Shown: positions 13,622-22,349, counted from the stretch's first letter. The stretch is DNA of 64,000 bases from Alphaproteobacteria bacterium (GCA_030604885.1 JAUVUZ010000003.1:111603-175602), one strand, 5' to 3'. Notes: a model not told the origin generated them from the sequence alone. Program-made: numbers and translations.

Positions 13622-16585
13622 ATGAGCACCACGCCTGCCGACACCGAAGACGCGCCGCCGCCGGAGGCGACGCCCCAGCCCCAGGCCCAGGCCCCGGCCG
13701 ACGCGGCGCCCGACGCCGCGCCCGACGCGGCGCCCGAGCCGCCCCGTCCGCCGAAGCGCCGCGCCGAGCCGCTGCGCATCGAACCGGCGGCGCCCCCGGC
13801 GGTCGAGGCGGTGGAGCCGTTGCCGCCGCCGCCGCGCGGCCGCCCGTGGGCGGTGCTGGCGGGGTTGGCGGTGTCCATCGGCTGGCTGGGGTTGGTGGGG
13901 GCGTCGCTCTACCAATCCGGGATTCCCACCCTCTCCGGCGGCTCCAGCCTGATCCCGTGGGAGCTGGCGGCGTTCTCGGCGGGCGTGGCGCTGCCGGTGG
14001 CGCTGATCTGGCTGGTGGTGGCGTATCTCGATCGCGGCCGCCGCTTCGAGGCCGAGGTGGCCGAGCTGCGCTCGCTGATGCGCGAGATCGCCTATCCCTC
14101 CGGTGCCCACGAGGCGCGGGTGCGGGCGATCTCCGATTCGCTGCGCGCCCAGGCGCAGGACCTCAACGACGCCTCCCACCGCGCCGCCCAGCAGGCGGAC
14201 GCGGTGCGCACCGCGCTGCTGCGCCACACCGAGGACCTCGCCGCCGCGGGCACCCGCATCGAGACCGACACCGCCCAGGCGGTCGAGCTGTTCGGCCGCC
14301 ACGTGGGCGAACTCGCGGCCACCGCCGAAACCGCCACCGAGCGCACCCGCGCCACGGCGGGCGACCTCGCCCGCGAGGCGCGGGCGCTGAAGTCGGTGTC
14401 CGACGAGACCCGCTCGGTGGGCGCCACCCTGGAGGCGATCCTGAGCGGCCAGTCCGAGGCGATGGCCGAGGCGACGCAAAGCCTGCGCGCCACCTCCGAC
14501 GCGGTCTCCCGCGAGGCCCGCAAGCAGGAGGAAACCCTCGCCCGCGCCGCCGAATCCGCCCAGGCCCACGCCGAGCGCATGACCCAGACGGTGCAGACCC
14601 ACAGCGAGCTGCTCGATGCGGCGGCGGTGCGCTCGGCCGAGCGGGTGGGGGCGATCGCCGCCGCCCTGTCCGACCGCGTCGGCGCCCTCGACGCGCTGTT
14701 CCGCAAGCAGGAGGCGGACCTGATGCAGGCTTCCGAAACCCTGTCGGAGCAGACCGGCCGCATCACCGGCAGCCTCGGCAAGCAGGCGGCCCAGCTCAAC
14801 CAGATCACCGAAACCGTGCTCGACCGCGTCAAGATCGTCGAGGAGGGTCTCGAAATGCAGTCCCGCGAGCTGGCCTCCGCCTCGGATTCGGCGATGGCGC
14901 GGCTGCGCGCGGTGGGCGAGGCGTTCTCGCGCAAGGCCCAGGACCTGCTCGATTCGAGCGACCAGGCCGACGCCCGCATCGGCGCGGCGGTGGCCCGCTT
15001 CGGCGAGCACAGCCTGGCGTTGCAGGACCACGCCCGCGCCGTCGGCGTCGAGACCGCCCAGGCGGGCAACGCCCTCGACGCCCGCTGCAAGCTGCTCGCC
15101 CAGGCGATCGACGCGATCCAGAGCCGCGGCCAGGACACCGGCAACCTGCTCAAGGACTACGCCGCCGAGATCAACCGCGACGCCGACCGCGCCGGGGCGA
15201 TCGCCGAGACGATCCGCGACTCCCTGCGCAAGCAGGCCGACGAACTGGCCGACGTGGTGCAACTGGTGGCCACCCAGTCGCGCCTCGGCGAGGCGTCGAT
15301 GACGCAGCAGAGCCGCCACCTCAACGAAACCGCCAACGAGGTGATGGAGCGCATTCGCGGCATCAGCGACATCATGCGCCAGTCCACCAACGAGCTGATC
15401 GGCGCCGCCTCCAAGGTGGGCTTCGAGCTGGAGGCGGTGGGCGAGGCGTTCCGCCAGCGCGGCAAGGACATCGGCGAGGCCGCCGAGGAGGCCTCGGGCC
15501 GCACCGCCGCCGCGGGCGACAAGCTGGTGGCGCAGATCGCCCAGGTGCAGGGCGCGTCGGAGGCTTCGGTGGCCCGCCTCGGCGCGGCGATGGAAGGGGT
15601 GTCGCATCAGGCGGCGCAAATCCGCCAGGTGACCGACACCGCGCGCGGCCAGGTGGACGACGTGGGCGCCGCCCTGCTCAAGCAGGCGGACCAGGTAGGC
15701 CGGGTGGCGGGCGAGGCGCAAAAGGCCCTCACCGCGTTCGGCGGCGCGCTGCGCGAGCGCTCGGTGGAGTTCCTCAAGAACACCGACGAGGCGTCGAGCC
15801 GGGTGCGGGCGCTGGGCGACGCGCTGCACCAGATCGCGCGGGACTTCGACGACACCGCGGGCCGCAGCTCGGCCCAGGTGTCGGTGGCGGGCGCGCGCCT
15901 CAAGGAGACCATCGAGCAGGTCGCCGCCACCACCACCCGCATCAACCAGCAGATCGGCGAGGCGCGCGAGTCCTTCCGCGCCCAGGCCGCCGACCTCGCG
16001 GGCAGCGCCGACGTCACCGTCGACAAGGTCAAGGTGCTGATCGACACGGTACGGCAGAAGGCCGCCGACATGGCCGCCACCGGCGACCTTCTCGAAACCC
16101 GCGCCCACAAGCTCGCGGCGCTCCTCGACCAGAAGACCAAGGCGATCATCGGCATCTCGGAAGACGCCGAGGCGCGGGTGCGGGCCCTCGAAACCCAGAA
16201 GGCCGACGTCGAGAGCGACCAGTTCCTGCGCGACGCGGCGCAGGTGATCGAGCGGTTGCAGGCGATCTCGGTGGACATCACCCGCGCCTTCCAGCCCGCC
16301 GTCGAGGAAGACCTGTGGAAACGCTACCATCGCGGCGACCAGGGGGCGTTCCTCCGCCACCTCACCCGCTCGCTCACCAAGGCGCAGGTGCAGGACATCA
16401 AGGACCGCTTCGAGCAGGACGCCGAGTTCCGCGGCTTCGTCACCCGTTACCTCTCCGAGTTCGAGGCGCTGACGGCGCGGGTGCGGCGTTCGGATCGCTC
16501 CGACGTGCTCACCGCGGTGCTCACCGGCTCGGACATCGGGCGCATCTACATGACCCTCGCCAAGGCCCTCGGTCGCATCGACTGA
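13622..16585 (+). CDS. Large membrane-anchored coiled-coil protein (TipN-like layout)
   Basis: Protein of 987 residues. Residues 1-75 are Pro/Ala-rich and acidic with a DAAP micro-repeat. Two transmembrane helices follow (about 76-97 and 112-136), then about 800 residues of almost unbroken Ala/Glu/Gln/Arg-rich coiled coil in the cytoplasm. The end (about 890-987) is more globular (FLRHLTRSLTKAQVQDIKDRF). The layout of paired N-terminal helices and a giant coiled coil recalls Caulobacter polarity factor TipN and related kinesin-like proteins of alphaproteobacteria. That is a resemblance of architecture, not a proven homology. ATG 13622 follows GGGGGAAG. A role in polarity, division or cell shape is a guess. 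Confidence 0.8.
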   Translation: MSTTPADTEDAPPPEATPQPQAQAPADAAPDAAPDAAPEPPRPPKRRAEPLRIEPAAPPAVEAVEPLPPPPRGRPWAVLAGLAVSIGWLGLVGASLYQSGIPTLSGGSSLIPWELAAFSAGVALPVALIWLVVAYLDRGRRFEAEVAELRSLMREIAYPSGAHEARVRAISDSLRAQAQDLNDASHRAAQQADAVRTALLRHTEDLAAAGTRIETDTAQAVELFGRHVGELAATAETATERTRATAGDLAREARALKSVSDETRSVGATLEAILSGQSEAMAEATQSLRATSDAVSREARKQEETLARAAESAQAHAERMTQTVQTHSELLDAAAVRSAERVGAIAAALSDRVGALDALFRKQEADLMQASETLSEQTGRITGSLGKQAAQLNQITETVLDRVKIVEEGLEMQSRELASASDSAMARLRAVGEAFSRKAQDLLDSSDQADARIGAAVARFGEHSLALQDHARAVGVETAQAGNALDARCKLLAQAIDAIQSRGQDTGNLLKDYAAEINRDADRAGAIAETIRDSLRKQADELADVVQLVATQSRLGEASMTQQSRHLNETANEVMERIRGISDIMRQSTNELIGAASKVGFELEAVGEAFRQRGKDIGEAAEEASGRTAAAGDKLVAQIAQVQGASEASVARLGAAMEGVSHQAAQIRQVTDTARGQVDDVGAALLKQADQVGRVAGEAQKALTAFGGALRERSVEFLKNTDEASSRVRALGDALHQIARDFDDTAGRSSAQVSVAGARLKETIEQVAATTTRINQQIGEARESFRAQAADLAGSADVTVDKVKVLIDTVRQKAADMAATGDLLETRAHKLAALLDQKTKAIIGISEDAEARVRALETQKADVESDQFLRDAAQVIERLQAISVDITRAFQPAVEEDLWKRYHRGDQGAFLRHLTRSLTKAQVQDIKDRFEQDAEFRGFVTRYLSEFEALTARVRRSDRSDVLTAVLTGSDIGRIYMTLAKALGRID

Positions 16586-16596
16586 GACAACCGCCG

Positions 16597-16629
16597 CGCG
16601 TCCCGGGGGACCCGCTTCCCCGGGACGCG
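16597..16629. terminator. Strong hairpin after coiled-coil gene
   Basis: Perfect 12-bp stem CGCGTCCCGGGG / CCCCGGGACGCG (16597-16608, 16618-16629) 11 bp after the stop. Only a short TT follows, so it is a weak intrinsic terminator or a 3'-end stabiliser. Confidence 0.6.
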
Positions 16630-16646
16630 TTCATCGGCGGATGACG

Positions 16647-16664
16647 GTGTGATGAAAATCACAC
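16647..16664. promoter_or_regulatory. CRP-type operator upstream of globin-coupled chemoreceptor
   Basis: Perfect inverted repeat GTGTGAT-GAAA-ATCACAC, containing the CRP core TGTGA-N6-TCACA exactly. It lies about 113-130 bp upstream of the chemoreceptor start at 16777, a reasonable activator position. Which CRP/FNR-family protein binds is unknown. Confidence 0.6.
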
Positions 16665-16776
16665 GGTGGCGGCTTGTCTCGACACATTCCGATTGACGCG
16701 GCCGACGATTGGCGCAACGTGGGGGCCCGCCGGGGTTCCCCCGCGCGCCGTTTCCAGACCCTCCCGAGGACCGCCG

Positions 16777-18120
16777 ATGACCGCCTTCGACACCGATCGC
16801 GATACGCGCTTGAAATTTCTCATGATCGACCCCGCCGCGGTCGCCCATTTGCGGGAGGCGTGGCCGATCGTCCAGCCGGTGCTGCGGGACGCGCTCGACG
16901 GCTTCTACGCCCATCTGCAAACCTTCCCCCAGCTCGCCGGACTGTTCTCCGGCGCGGAGATGATCGAGCGCCTGAAGCGGGCGCAGGAGCGCCACTGGGG
17001 CAACCTCTTCCAGGGCACCTTCGACGACGCCTTCATGGCCGGGGTGATGGCGGTGGGCGCGGCCCACGCCAAGATCGGCCTGGAGCCGCGCTGGTACATC
17101 GGCGGCTATTCGCTGGTGCTCTCCCGCCTGCTGGGCGAGATCGACCGCGCCTGCCGCCATCGCGGCGCGCGCCGCCGGGCGCTCGCCCGGGCGGTCACCC
17201 AGGCGGTGTTCCTCGACATGGATCTCTCGGTGTCGGTCTACGCCGACCTGGTGAAGGCGCGGCTGATGGAGCGCGAGCGCAAGCTCGAGGCGATGATCGT
17301 CGCCTTCGACGGCCACGTCGGCGCCGCCCTGGGCGAGGTGAGCCAAGCCCTCGGCCAGGTGGAGCGGGGGGCGGCCGAGGTGGTCCACGTGGCGGGCGAA
17401 ACCACCACCCGGGCGAGCGCCGTGGCCGCCGCCGCCGAGCAGACCACCGCCAACGCCAACGCGGTGGCCGCCGCCACCGGCCAGTTGTCCTCCGCCATCG
17501 ACGAGATTTCCGAACGCCTCGCCAACGCCACGGCGGTGGCGCGCGGCGCGGTGGACCAGTCCCGCGCCGTGGAGACGGCGATGGCGGGCCTCGCCGCCGC
17601 GGGCGAGCGCATCGGCGAGGTGGCGAAGCTGATCCAGGACATCGCCAGCCGCACCAACCTACTGGCGCTCAACGCCACCATCGAGGCGGCGCGGGCGGGC
17701 GAATCCGGCAAGGGCTTCGCGGTGGTGGCGGGGGAGGTGAAAACCCTCGCCAACCAGACGGCGCGGGCGACCGAGGACATCGCCCACCAGATCGACGGCA
17801 TCCGCACCGCCACCGACCGCACCGGCCAGGCGATCGACGGCATCGTCGGCATGATCGACACCCTCGGCGAGGACACCACGGCGATCTCCGCCGCGATCGA
17901 GCAGCAGTCCGCCGCCACCCGCGAGATCGCCCGCAACGTCGCCGAGGCGGTGCGCGGCACCGGCGAGGTGTCCACCAACATCGTCGCGGTGCGCGGCAAC
18001 GCCGACCAGACCGGCCGGGTGTCGGAGGACTCCCGGCGGTCGGTGGCGCAGCTGGTGCAGACCGCCGACGGCCTGCGCCGCGAGATCGAAAGCTTCCTCG
18101 AGCGCGTGCGCGAGGCCTGA
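16777..18120 (+). CDS. Globin-coupled methyl-accepting chemoreceptor (HemAT-like)
   Basis: Soluble aerotaxis-type receptor of 447 residues. The N-terminal protoglobin sensor covers about 1-175, with the likely proximal haem ligand His97 in [17 protein letters not shown]. The C-terminal MCP signalling domain contains the conserved hairpin tip ([20 protein letters not shown], then [17 protein letters not shown]). There is no transmembrane helix, as in HemAT. The start ATG 16777 follows CGAGGA at 16765-16770. It should sense oxygen through haem and signal to CheA. A CRP-type site upstream suggests control by respiratory or carbon status. The gene ends 2 bp from the convergent FAH gene stop. Confidence 0.93.
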   Translation: MTAFDTDRDTRLKFLMIDPAAVAHLREAWPIVQPVLRDALDGFYAHLQTFPQLAGLFSGAEMIERLKRAQERHWGNLFQGTFDDAFMAGVMAVGAAHAKIGLEPRWYIGGYSLVLSRLLGEIDRACRHRGARRRALARAVTQAVFLDMDLSVSVYADLVKARLMERERKLEAMIVAFDGHVGAALGEVSQALGQVERGAAEVVHVAGETTTRASAVAAAAEQTTANANAVAAATGQLSSAIDEISERLANATAVARGAVDQSRAVETAMAGLAAAGERIGEVAKLIQDIASRTNLLALNATIEAARAGESGKGFAVVAGEVKTLANQTARATEDIAHQIDGIRTATDRTGQAIDGIVGMIDTLGEDTTAISAAIEQQSAATREIARNVAEAVRGTGEVSTNIVAVRGNADQTGRVSEDSRRSVAQLVQTADGLRREIESFLERVREA

Positions 18121-18122
18121 GC

Positions 18123-18965
18123 CTACGGCGTCTCGGCGACCACCGCCTGGCGCTGGGCGCCGAGGCCCTCCACCGACGCCTCGACCACGTCGCCGGGCTT
18201 GAGGAACAGCTTGCGCCCCAGGCCCACCCCGGCGGGGGTGCCGGTGGCGATGACGTCGCCCGGCAGCAGCCGCAGGAAGCGGCTGAGGTAGGCGACGAGG
18301 AAGCGCACCGGGAAGATCATCTGGTCGGTGCTGCTGTCCTGCATCGTCTCGCCGTTGACCTTGAGGCCGATCTTGAGCTTCTGCGGGTCGGGCACCGCGT
18401 CGGCGGTGACGAGATACGGCCCGATCGGGCAGAACCCCGGCGCCGACTTGCCCTTGCCCCACTGCCCCTGGTGCTTGAACTGGTGGTCGCGCTCGGAGAC
18501 GTCGTTGAGGGTGAGGTATCCGGCGACGTGGGCCATCGCCTCGGCCTCGCTCACGTTGTGGGCGGCGGTGCCGATCACCACCCCCAGCTCCGCCTCCCAG
18601 TCGAGGCGCTGCGCCCCCTTGGGAAAGGAGATCGGGTCGTTGGGGCCGCACAGGCTGCCGGTGTGCTTGAAGAACAGGATCGGCTCCGGCGGCGGCTCGC
18701 CCTTGGTCTCCCGCGCGTGGTCGGCGTAGTTGAGGCCGATGCCCATGATGTTGCCCACCCGCGTCACCGGCGGGCCGAGGCGCGGGTGCCCGCCCACCTC
18801 GGGCAGGCTCTCCGGGTCGGTGGCGCGGATCCGCGCCAGGCACTCGGGCGCCAGCGCCGCCGGGTCGAGGTCGTGCACCAGGCCGGCGAGGTCGCGGATG
18901 GTTCCGTCGGTGTGCAGCAGGCCGGGTTTCTCGTGGCCGGGCAGTCCGTAACGCAGCAGGCGCAT
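18123..18965 (-). CDS. Fumarylacetoacetate hydrolase-family protein
   Basis: Cytoplasmic metal-dependent hydrolase of 280 residues. The N-terminal cap (MRLLRYGLPGHEKPGLLHTDG) and FAH core are typical of the FAHD/ureidoglycolate-lyase subgroup: IGLNYADHARE, FFKHTGSLCGPNDPI, DWEAELGVVIG with metal-ligand Glu residues, and GDVIATGTPAGVGLG. Close relatives act on 2,4-diketo-3-deoxy-sugar acids, ureidoglycolate or acylpyruvates; the substrate here is not determined. It precedes a universal stress protein 28 bp away on the other side, in the order usp then FAH on the minus strand, so they probably share a transcript. Confidence 0.9.
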   Translation of the reverse strand: MRLLRYGLPGHEKPGLLHTDGTIRDLAGLVHDLDPAALAPECLARIRATDPESLPEVGGHPRLGPPVTRVGNIMGIGLNYADHARETKGEPPPEPILFFKHTGSLCGPNDPISFPKGAQRLDWEAELGVVIGTAAHNVSEAEAMAHVAGYLTLNDVSERDHQFKHQGQWGKGKSAPGFCPIGPYLVTADAVPDPQKLKIGLKVNGETMQDSSTDQMIFPVRFLVAYLSRFLRLLPGDVIATGTPAGVGLGRKLFLKPGDVVEASVEGLGAQRQAVVAETP

Positions 18966-18993
18966 GCGCTCCCTCCGTGGCTGGGGTGTGGGA

Positions 18994-19515
18994 TCAGTAC
19001 AGGGTCAGGGTGCGGATTTCCTCGGAGCTGAGGATGTCCGGAATGATCGTGATCGGCACGTGGACGCGCCGCATGTCCTTGCCCATCAGCGAGGTGATGA
19101 GCGGGCCGGGGCCGCCCTTGCCGGTGTCGGCGCCGAGCACCAGCACGTGGACGGTCTCGCTTTCGAGCACCTTCAGCAGTTCCTCGCGCCGGTCGCCTTC
19201 GCGCAGGTGGATGATCGGCATCCGGCCCGAGAGGGCGTGGATCTGGTCGGCGTAGGTTTGCAGCAGCGCCTCCGCGTCCTTGCGGCGGTCCTCGCGCATC
19301 ACGTCGCCCACGAACATGAAGTGCTCGAACTCCACCGGGGGGATGACGTAGAGCATCGCCACCCGGCCGTTGGAGCGCTTCGCCCGCAGGCAGGCGTATT
19401 CGAGGGCCGGTTTCAGTTCCTCGGTGTCGTCGATCACCACCAGGAAAATCCGGCCGATGTCCCCGGCGTCGGCGGGGGCCGCGCCGGCGGGGGTTTCCGA
19501 ATCCGCGGATGTCAT
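18994..19515 (-). CDS. Universal stress protein, UspA family
   Basis: UspA-fold protein of 173 residues. An N-terminal extension of about 20 residues is followed by the alpha/beta core IFLVVIDDTEELKPALEYAC, then VHVLVLGADTGKGGPGPLIT and the final strand VPITIIPDIL. The GADTGKGGPGP loop approximates the ATP-binding glycine loop of ATP-type Usps but is not canonical. These proteins respond to starvation, redox or envelope stress. ATG 19515 is divergent from the yqhD gene with 142 bp between them; the FAH gene follows downstream. Confidence 0.88.
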   Translation of the reverse strand: MTSADSETPAGAAPADAGDIGRIFLVVIDDTEELKPALEYACLRAKRSNGRVAMLYVIPPVEFEHFMFVGDVMREDRRKDAEALLQTYADQIHALSGRMPIIHLREGDRREELLKVLESETVHVLVLGADTGKGGPGPLITSLMGKDMRRVHVPITIIPDILSSEEIRTLTLY

Positions 19516-19657
19516 CGTCGTGCTCCCTGAAATGCCCCCTCAGAATGCGCCATCGGGGCGGCGGTTTTCAATCGCCGTCGTCGCCGCGCCGGTTGGCAAG
19601 GCCCGGCGGAGGGGCGATACTCGGGGGCGCAACGCAATCCCGGAGGGACGCCGGATC

Positions 19658-20815
19658 ATGAACAGCTTCACCTACGCCAACCCCACCCGCATCCTGTTCG
19701 GCCCAGGCCAGATCGCCGCGATCGCGAAACAGATCCCCGAATCGGCCAAGGTGCTCGTCACCTACGGCGGCGGCAGCATCAAGGCCAACGGCGTCTACGA
19801 CCAGGTGATGGCGGCCCTCGGCGGCCGCGCCGTGACCGAGTTCGGCGGCATCGAACCCAACCCCAGCTACGAGACGATGATGAAGGCCGCCGCCGTGGCG
19901 CGGGAGAGCGGCTCCGACTTCATCCTCGCGGTGGGCGGCGGCTCGGTGGCCGACGGCTCCAAGTTCCTCGCCGCCGCGCTGGTCCACGACGGCCCCGAGC
20001 CTTGGGACCTCGTCACCGGCAAGGCCAAGATCAAGGGCGCGATGCCGCTCGGCGTGGTGCTGACCCTGCCCGCCACCGGCTCGGAGAGCAACTGCGCCGC
20101 CGTCATCACCCACAAGGCCAAGGGCGCCAAGCTCGCCTTCGCCCACCCGGCGGTGTATCCGGCGTTCGCGGTGCTCGACCCCGAGACCACCCGCACCCTG
20201 CCGCCCCGCCAGGTGGCCAACGGCGTCGCCGACGCGTTCGTCCACGTGATCGAGCAATACCTCACCCGGCCCGCGGGCGGCATGGTGCAGGACGCCTATG
20301 CCGAGGCGCTGCTGCGCACCCTCGTCGCGGTGGGGCCGAAGACCCTCGCCGAGCCGGACGACATGGACGCCCGCGCCAATTTGATGTGGGCGGCCAACCA
20401 GGCCCTCAACGGCCTGATCTCGGTGGGGGTGCCGGGCGACTGGTCCACCCACATGATCGGCCACGAACTCACCGCCCTCTACGGCACCGACCACGCCCGC
20501 TCCCTCACCATCGTGCTGCCCGCGCTGATGCGGGTGCGGCGCGCCGCCAAGCGCGACAAGCTGCTGCAATACGCCGCCGAGGTCTGGGACCTGAAGGACG
20601 GCCCGGCGGACGCCCGGATCGAAAGCGCGATCCTCAAGACCGAGGCGTTCTTCCGCTCCCTCGGCATGCCGGTGCGCCTCGCCGACGACCGCATCGCCAA
20701 GGACGCCGCCGACAAGGTCGCCGCCAACCTCGAAGCCCACGGCCTCACCGCGCTCGGCGAGGACAAGGGCGTGACGCCCGAGGTGGCGCGCCAGATCCTC
20801 GTCGCCGCCGCCTGA
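19658..20815 (+). CDS. yqhD: NADPH-dependent aldehyde reductase, YqhD type
   Basis: Iron/zinc-containing group III alcohol dehydrogenase of 385 residues, aligning over its length with E. coli YqhD (TPTRILFG-type opening, TYGGGS, EFGGIEPNP, LAVGGGSVADGSKF, TLPATGSESN). Metal ligands are in NGVADAFVHVIEQY and GHELTALYGTDHA. YqhD reduces short-chain and lipid-peroxidation aldehydes with NADPH. The start ATG 19658 follows CGGAGGGA. It is 10 bp upstream of the cation exporter gene, whose site GAGGAGG overlaps its end, so the two form an operon. The pairing suggests a toxic-compound or oxidative-stress response, which is inference. Confidence 0.95.
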   Translation: MNSFTYANPTRILFGPGQIAAIAKQIPESAKVLVTYGGGSIKANGVYDQVMAALGGRAVTEFGGIEPNPSYETMMKAAAVARESGSDFILAVGGGSVADGSKFLAAALVHDGPEPWDLVTGKAKIKGAMPLGVVLTLPATGSESNCAAVITHKAKGAKLAFAHPAVYPAFAVLDPETTRTLPPRQVANGVADAFVHVIEQYLTRPAGGMVQDAYAEALLRTLVAVGPKTLAEPDDMDARANLMWAANQALNGLISVGVPGDWSTHMIGHELTALYGTDHARSLTIVLPALMRVRRAAKRDKLLQYAAEVWDLKDGPADARIESAILKTEAFFRSLGMPVRLADDRIAKDAADKVAANLEAHGLTALGEDKGVTPEVARQILVAAA

Positions 20816-20825
20816 GGAGGCCGCC

Positions 20826-21770
20826 ATGCACCACAGCACCTTCGGCGGCCTCCGCCACGACCACGTGTTCGGGCAGGACCGCGAACTGGGCGCGGAACGC
20901 CGGGTGCGCTGGGTGGTGGCGATCACCTTCGCGGTGATGACGGTGGAAATCGCGGCGGGCCTCGCCTTCGGCTCGATGGCGCTGCTCGCCGACGGCCTGC
21001 ACATGGGCACCCACGCGCTCGCCCTCGGCCTCGCGGCGGCGGCCTATTGGTTCACCCGCCGCCGCGCCGCCGACGCGCGCTTCTCCTTCGGCACCGGCAA
21101 GGTCAACGCCCTTGCCGGGTTCTCCTCGGCGCTGTTCCTGCTCGTCGTCGCCCTGGCGATGGTGTGGGAAAGCGTCGCCCGCTGGATCGCCCCGGTCGAG
21201 ATCGCCTACGGCCAGGCGATCGCCGTGGCGGCGGTCGGACTCGTCGTCAACCTCGCCTCCATCGCCCTGCTCGGCGACCACGATCACGACCATCACCACG
21301 AACATGACCACCAGCACGACCACGACCACGGCCACGAGGACACCAACCGCCGCGCCGCCTACGTCCACGTCCTCGCCGACGCGCTCACCTCGGTGCTCGC
21401 CCTCGCCGCCCTCGCCATCGGCTGGAGCGCGGGCGCGGCGTGGCTCGACCCGCTCGTGGCGATCCTCGGCGCGGCGCTGATCGGCCGCTGGGCGGTGGGG
21501 CTGCTGAAAGACGCGGGCGGCGTCCTCCTCGACCTCCAGGCGCCCGCCGACCTCACCGACGCGGTGCGCGCCGCCCTCGCCAGCGACGGCGACGCCGAAG
21601 TCCCCGACCTCCACATCTGGCGCGTCGGCGTCGGCCGCTATGCCGCCGTCGCCACCCTCATCGCCTACCGCCCCCTCACCCCCGAGGCCTACAAATCCCG
21701 CCTCGCCCCCTTCCCCCAACTCGTCCACACCGCCCTCGAAATCCACACCTGCCCCGGCCCGCACGGGTGA
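20826..21770 (+). CDS. Cation diffusion facilitator, DmeF-like metal exporter
   Basis: Inner-membrane proton/metal antiporter of 314 residues with six predicted helices. Metal-site residues are in LLADGLHMGTHA and YVHVLADALTS. Between helices IV and V lies a histidine/aspartate-rich loop (about residues 150-171, HDHDHHHEHDHQHDHDHGH), a metal-sensing or buffering loop. The short His-rich N-terminus (MHHSTF..LRHDHVFG) is characteristic of DmeF, a Co/Ni/Zn exporter. The exact metal is not determined. The last codons overlap the first copy of a 35-bp repeat (21752-21786). Confidence 0.94.
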   Translation: MHHSTFGGLRHDHVFGQDRELGAERRVRWVVAITFAVMTVEIAAGLAFGSMALLADGLHMGTHALALGLAAAAYWFTRRRAADARFSFGTGKVNALAGFSSALFLLVVALAMVWESVARWIAPVEIAYGQAIAVAAVGLVVNLASIALLGDHDHDHHHEHDHQHDHDHGHEDTNRRAAYVHVLADALTSVLALAALAIGWSAGAAWLDPLVAILGAALIGRWAVGLLKDAGGVLLDLQAPADLTDAVRAALASDGDAEVPDLHIWRVGVGRYAAVATLIAYRPLTPEAYKSRLAPFPQLVHTALEIHTCPGPHG

Positions 21771-21786
21771 GGCGGAGGCCAGGGGC
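21752..21786 (+). repeat. 35-bp dispersed repeat, copy A
   Basis: First of three gap-free copies sharing CCCCGG(C/T)CCGCACGGGTGAG at the left and CCAGGGGC at the right. It overlaps the stop codon of the metal exporter gene. Copies B and C are at 22273-22307 and 23150-23184; between them lie an AT-rich mini-gene and a regulator/SnoaL pair. Confidence 0.85.
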
Positions 21787-21853
21787 AATAGAAACAACGG
21801 CGTTAAGAAGAAATCAATTATTTTAATAATAATAGTTGTTGCTTGCGATTATA

Positions 21854-21882
21854 TTGATAAAATTAATGATTGTGAATATACT
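21854..21882 (+). promoter_or_regulatory. AT-rich sigma-70 promoter of the foreign mini-gene
   Basis: TTGATA (21854-21859), 17-bp spacer and TATACT (21877-21882), close to the general consensus and unusually AT-rich for this genome. It lies 34 bp upstream of the small-protein start and suggests the cassette carries its own promoter. Confidence 0.75.
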
Positions 21883-21916
21883 ATGGCTCCCATTGTCATG
21901 GTCTTTGAGGGAAGAA

Positions 21917-22123
21917 ATGGCGACTTACTACGTCAACAAGAATGAGCAGCCGACCGGGGAGCATGAAGTGCACGTCAGTTCGTGTTCTTACCTGCCGTCT
22001 CTAGAAAATCGGTCTTATCTGGGCGAATTCACTAACTGCGCGGATGCGGTGAGGGCAGCAAAAAGGCAGTATGCCAATAGTGACGGCTGCTATTACTGCT
22101 GTAATGCGTGCCACACGCGCTGA
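21917..22123 (+). CDS. Small cysteine-rich protein of a mobile hypothetical family, 68 aa
   Basis: Protein of 68 residues opening MATYYVNKNEQPTGEHEVH and ending with the cysteine cluster CYYCCNACHT. I recognise the pattern (YYVN, HEVH, CSYLPS, NR.YLGEF, AK..Y..S.GC) as a widespread small hypothetical family found in accessory DNA; its function is not known. Six cysteines and several histidines suggest metal binding. ATG 21917 follows a strong GAGGGAAG. The gene is much more AT-rich than its neighbours, has its own promoter and terminator and sits between two copies of a 35-bp repeat. This is good evidence of horizontal arrival. Confidence 0.85.
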   Translation: MATYYVNKNEQPTGEHEVHVSSCSYLPSLENRSYLGEFTNCADAVRAAKRQYANSDGCYYCCNACHTR

Positions 22124-22155
22124 AGCCCTGTCGGCGGTCGCGTGCATCCTTTGGT

Positions 22156-22188
22156 CAGGAACGCCTTGAGGCGTTCCTGTTGTTTTTT
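22156..22188 (+). terminator. Rho-independent terminator of the mini-gene
   Basis: Perfect 10-bp stem CAGGAACGCC / GGCGTTCCTG with TTGA loop (22156-22179), followed by TTG and a run of six T. It lies 33 bp after the small gene and completes a self-contained cassette. Confidence 0.9.
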
Positions 22189-22223
22189 CAGTATTTCGCG
22201 GACACTGCCTTTGGTCCGGATCT

Positions 22224-22270
22224 CCTGTCCCTCCCCGATCCCATCGCCCGCCTCGAAATCGTCCCCTGAC
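22224..22270 (+). pseudogene. Internally deleted copy of the SnoaL-like gene
   Basis: The 26 bases before the junction match the first codons of the SnoaL-like gene at 22820 (SLPDPIAR), and the 19 bases after it match its last codons (LEIVP, stop TGA). The join falls in ATCGCCCGC, a 9-base sequence found near both ends of the full gene. The simplest history is duplication, then deletion between the two 9-bp repeats. The initiating ATG is also lost. The same 35-bp repeat follows as after the intact gene. Confidence 0.8.
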
Positions 22271-22272
22271 TC

Positions 22273-22307
22273 CCCCGGTCCGCACGGGTGAGACCCAGGC
22301 CAGGGGC
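22273..22307 (+). repeat. 35-bp dispersed repeat, copy B
   Basis: Second copy of the repeat, directly after the gene remnant. Its end is extended into a hairpin CCAGGGGC-GCC-GCCCCTGG (22300-22318), which may stop transcription toward the HxlR gene end. Confidence 0.85.
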
Positions 22308-22349
22308 GCCGCCCCTGGGCCGGGTTCGTCATTGGGAGGTGTGTGGGGG

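Noticed and set aside
13846..16644. Alternative plus-strand frame through the coiled-coil gene
   Set aside because: It is the +1 shadow of the 987-aa protein, with Arg/Gly/Pro-rich nonsense composition.
21785..22190. Transposon or integron origin for the AT-rich cassette
   Set aside because: No transposase, terminal inverted repeats or attC-like folded site was found; only the 35-bp repeats flank it, so the route of entry stays open.
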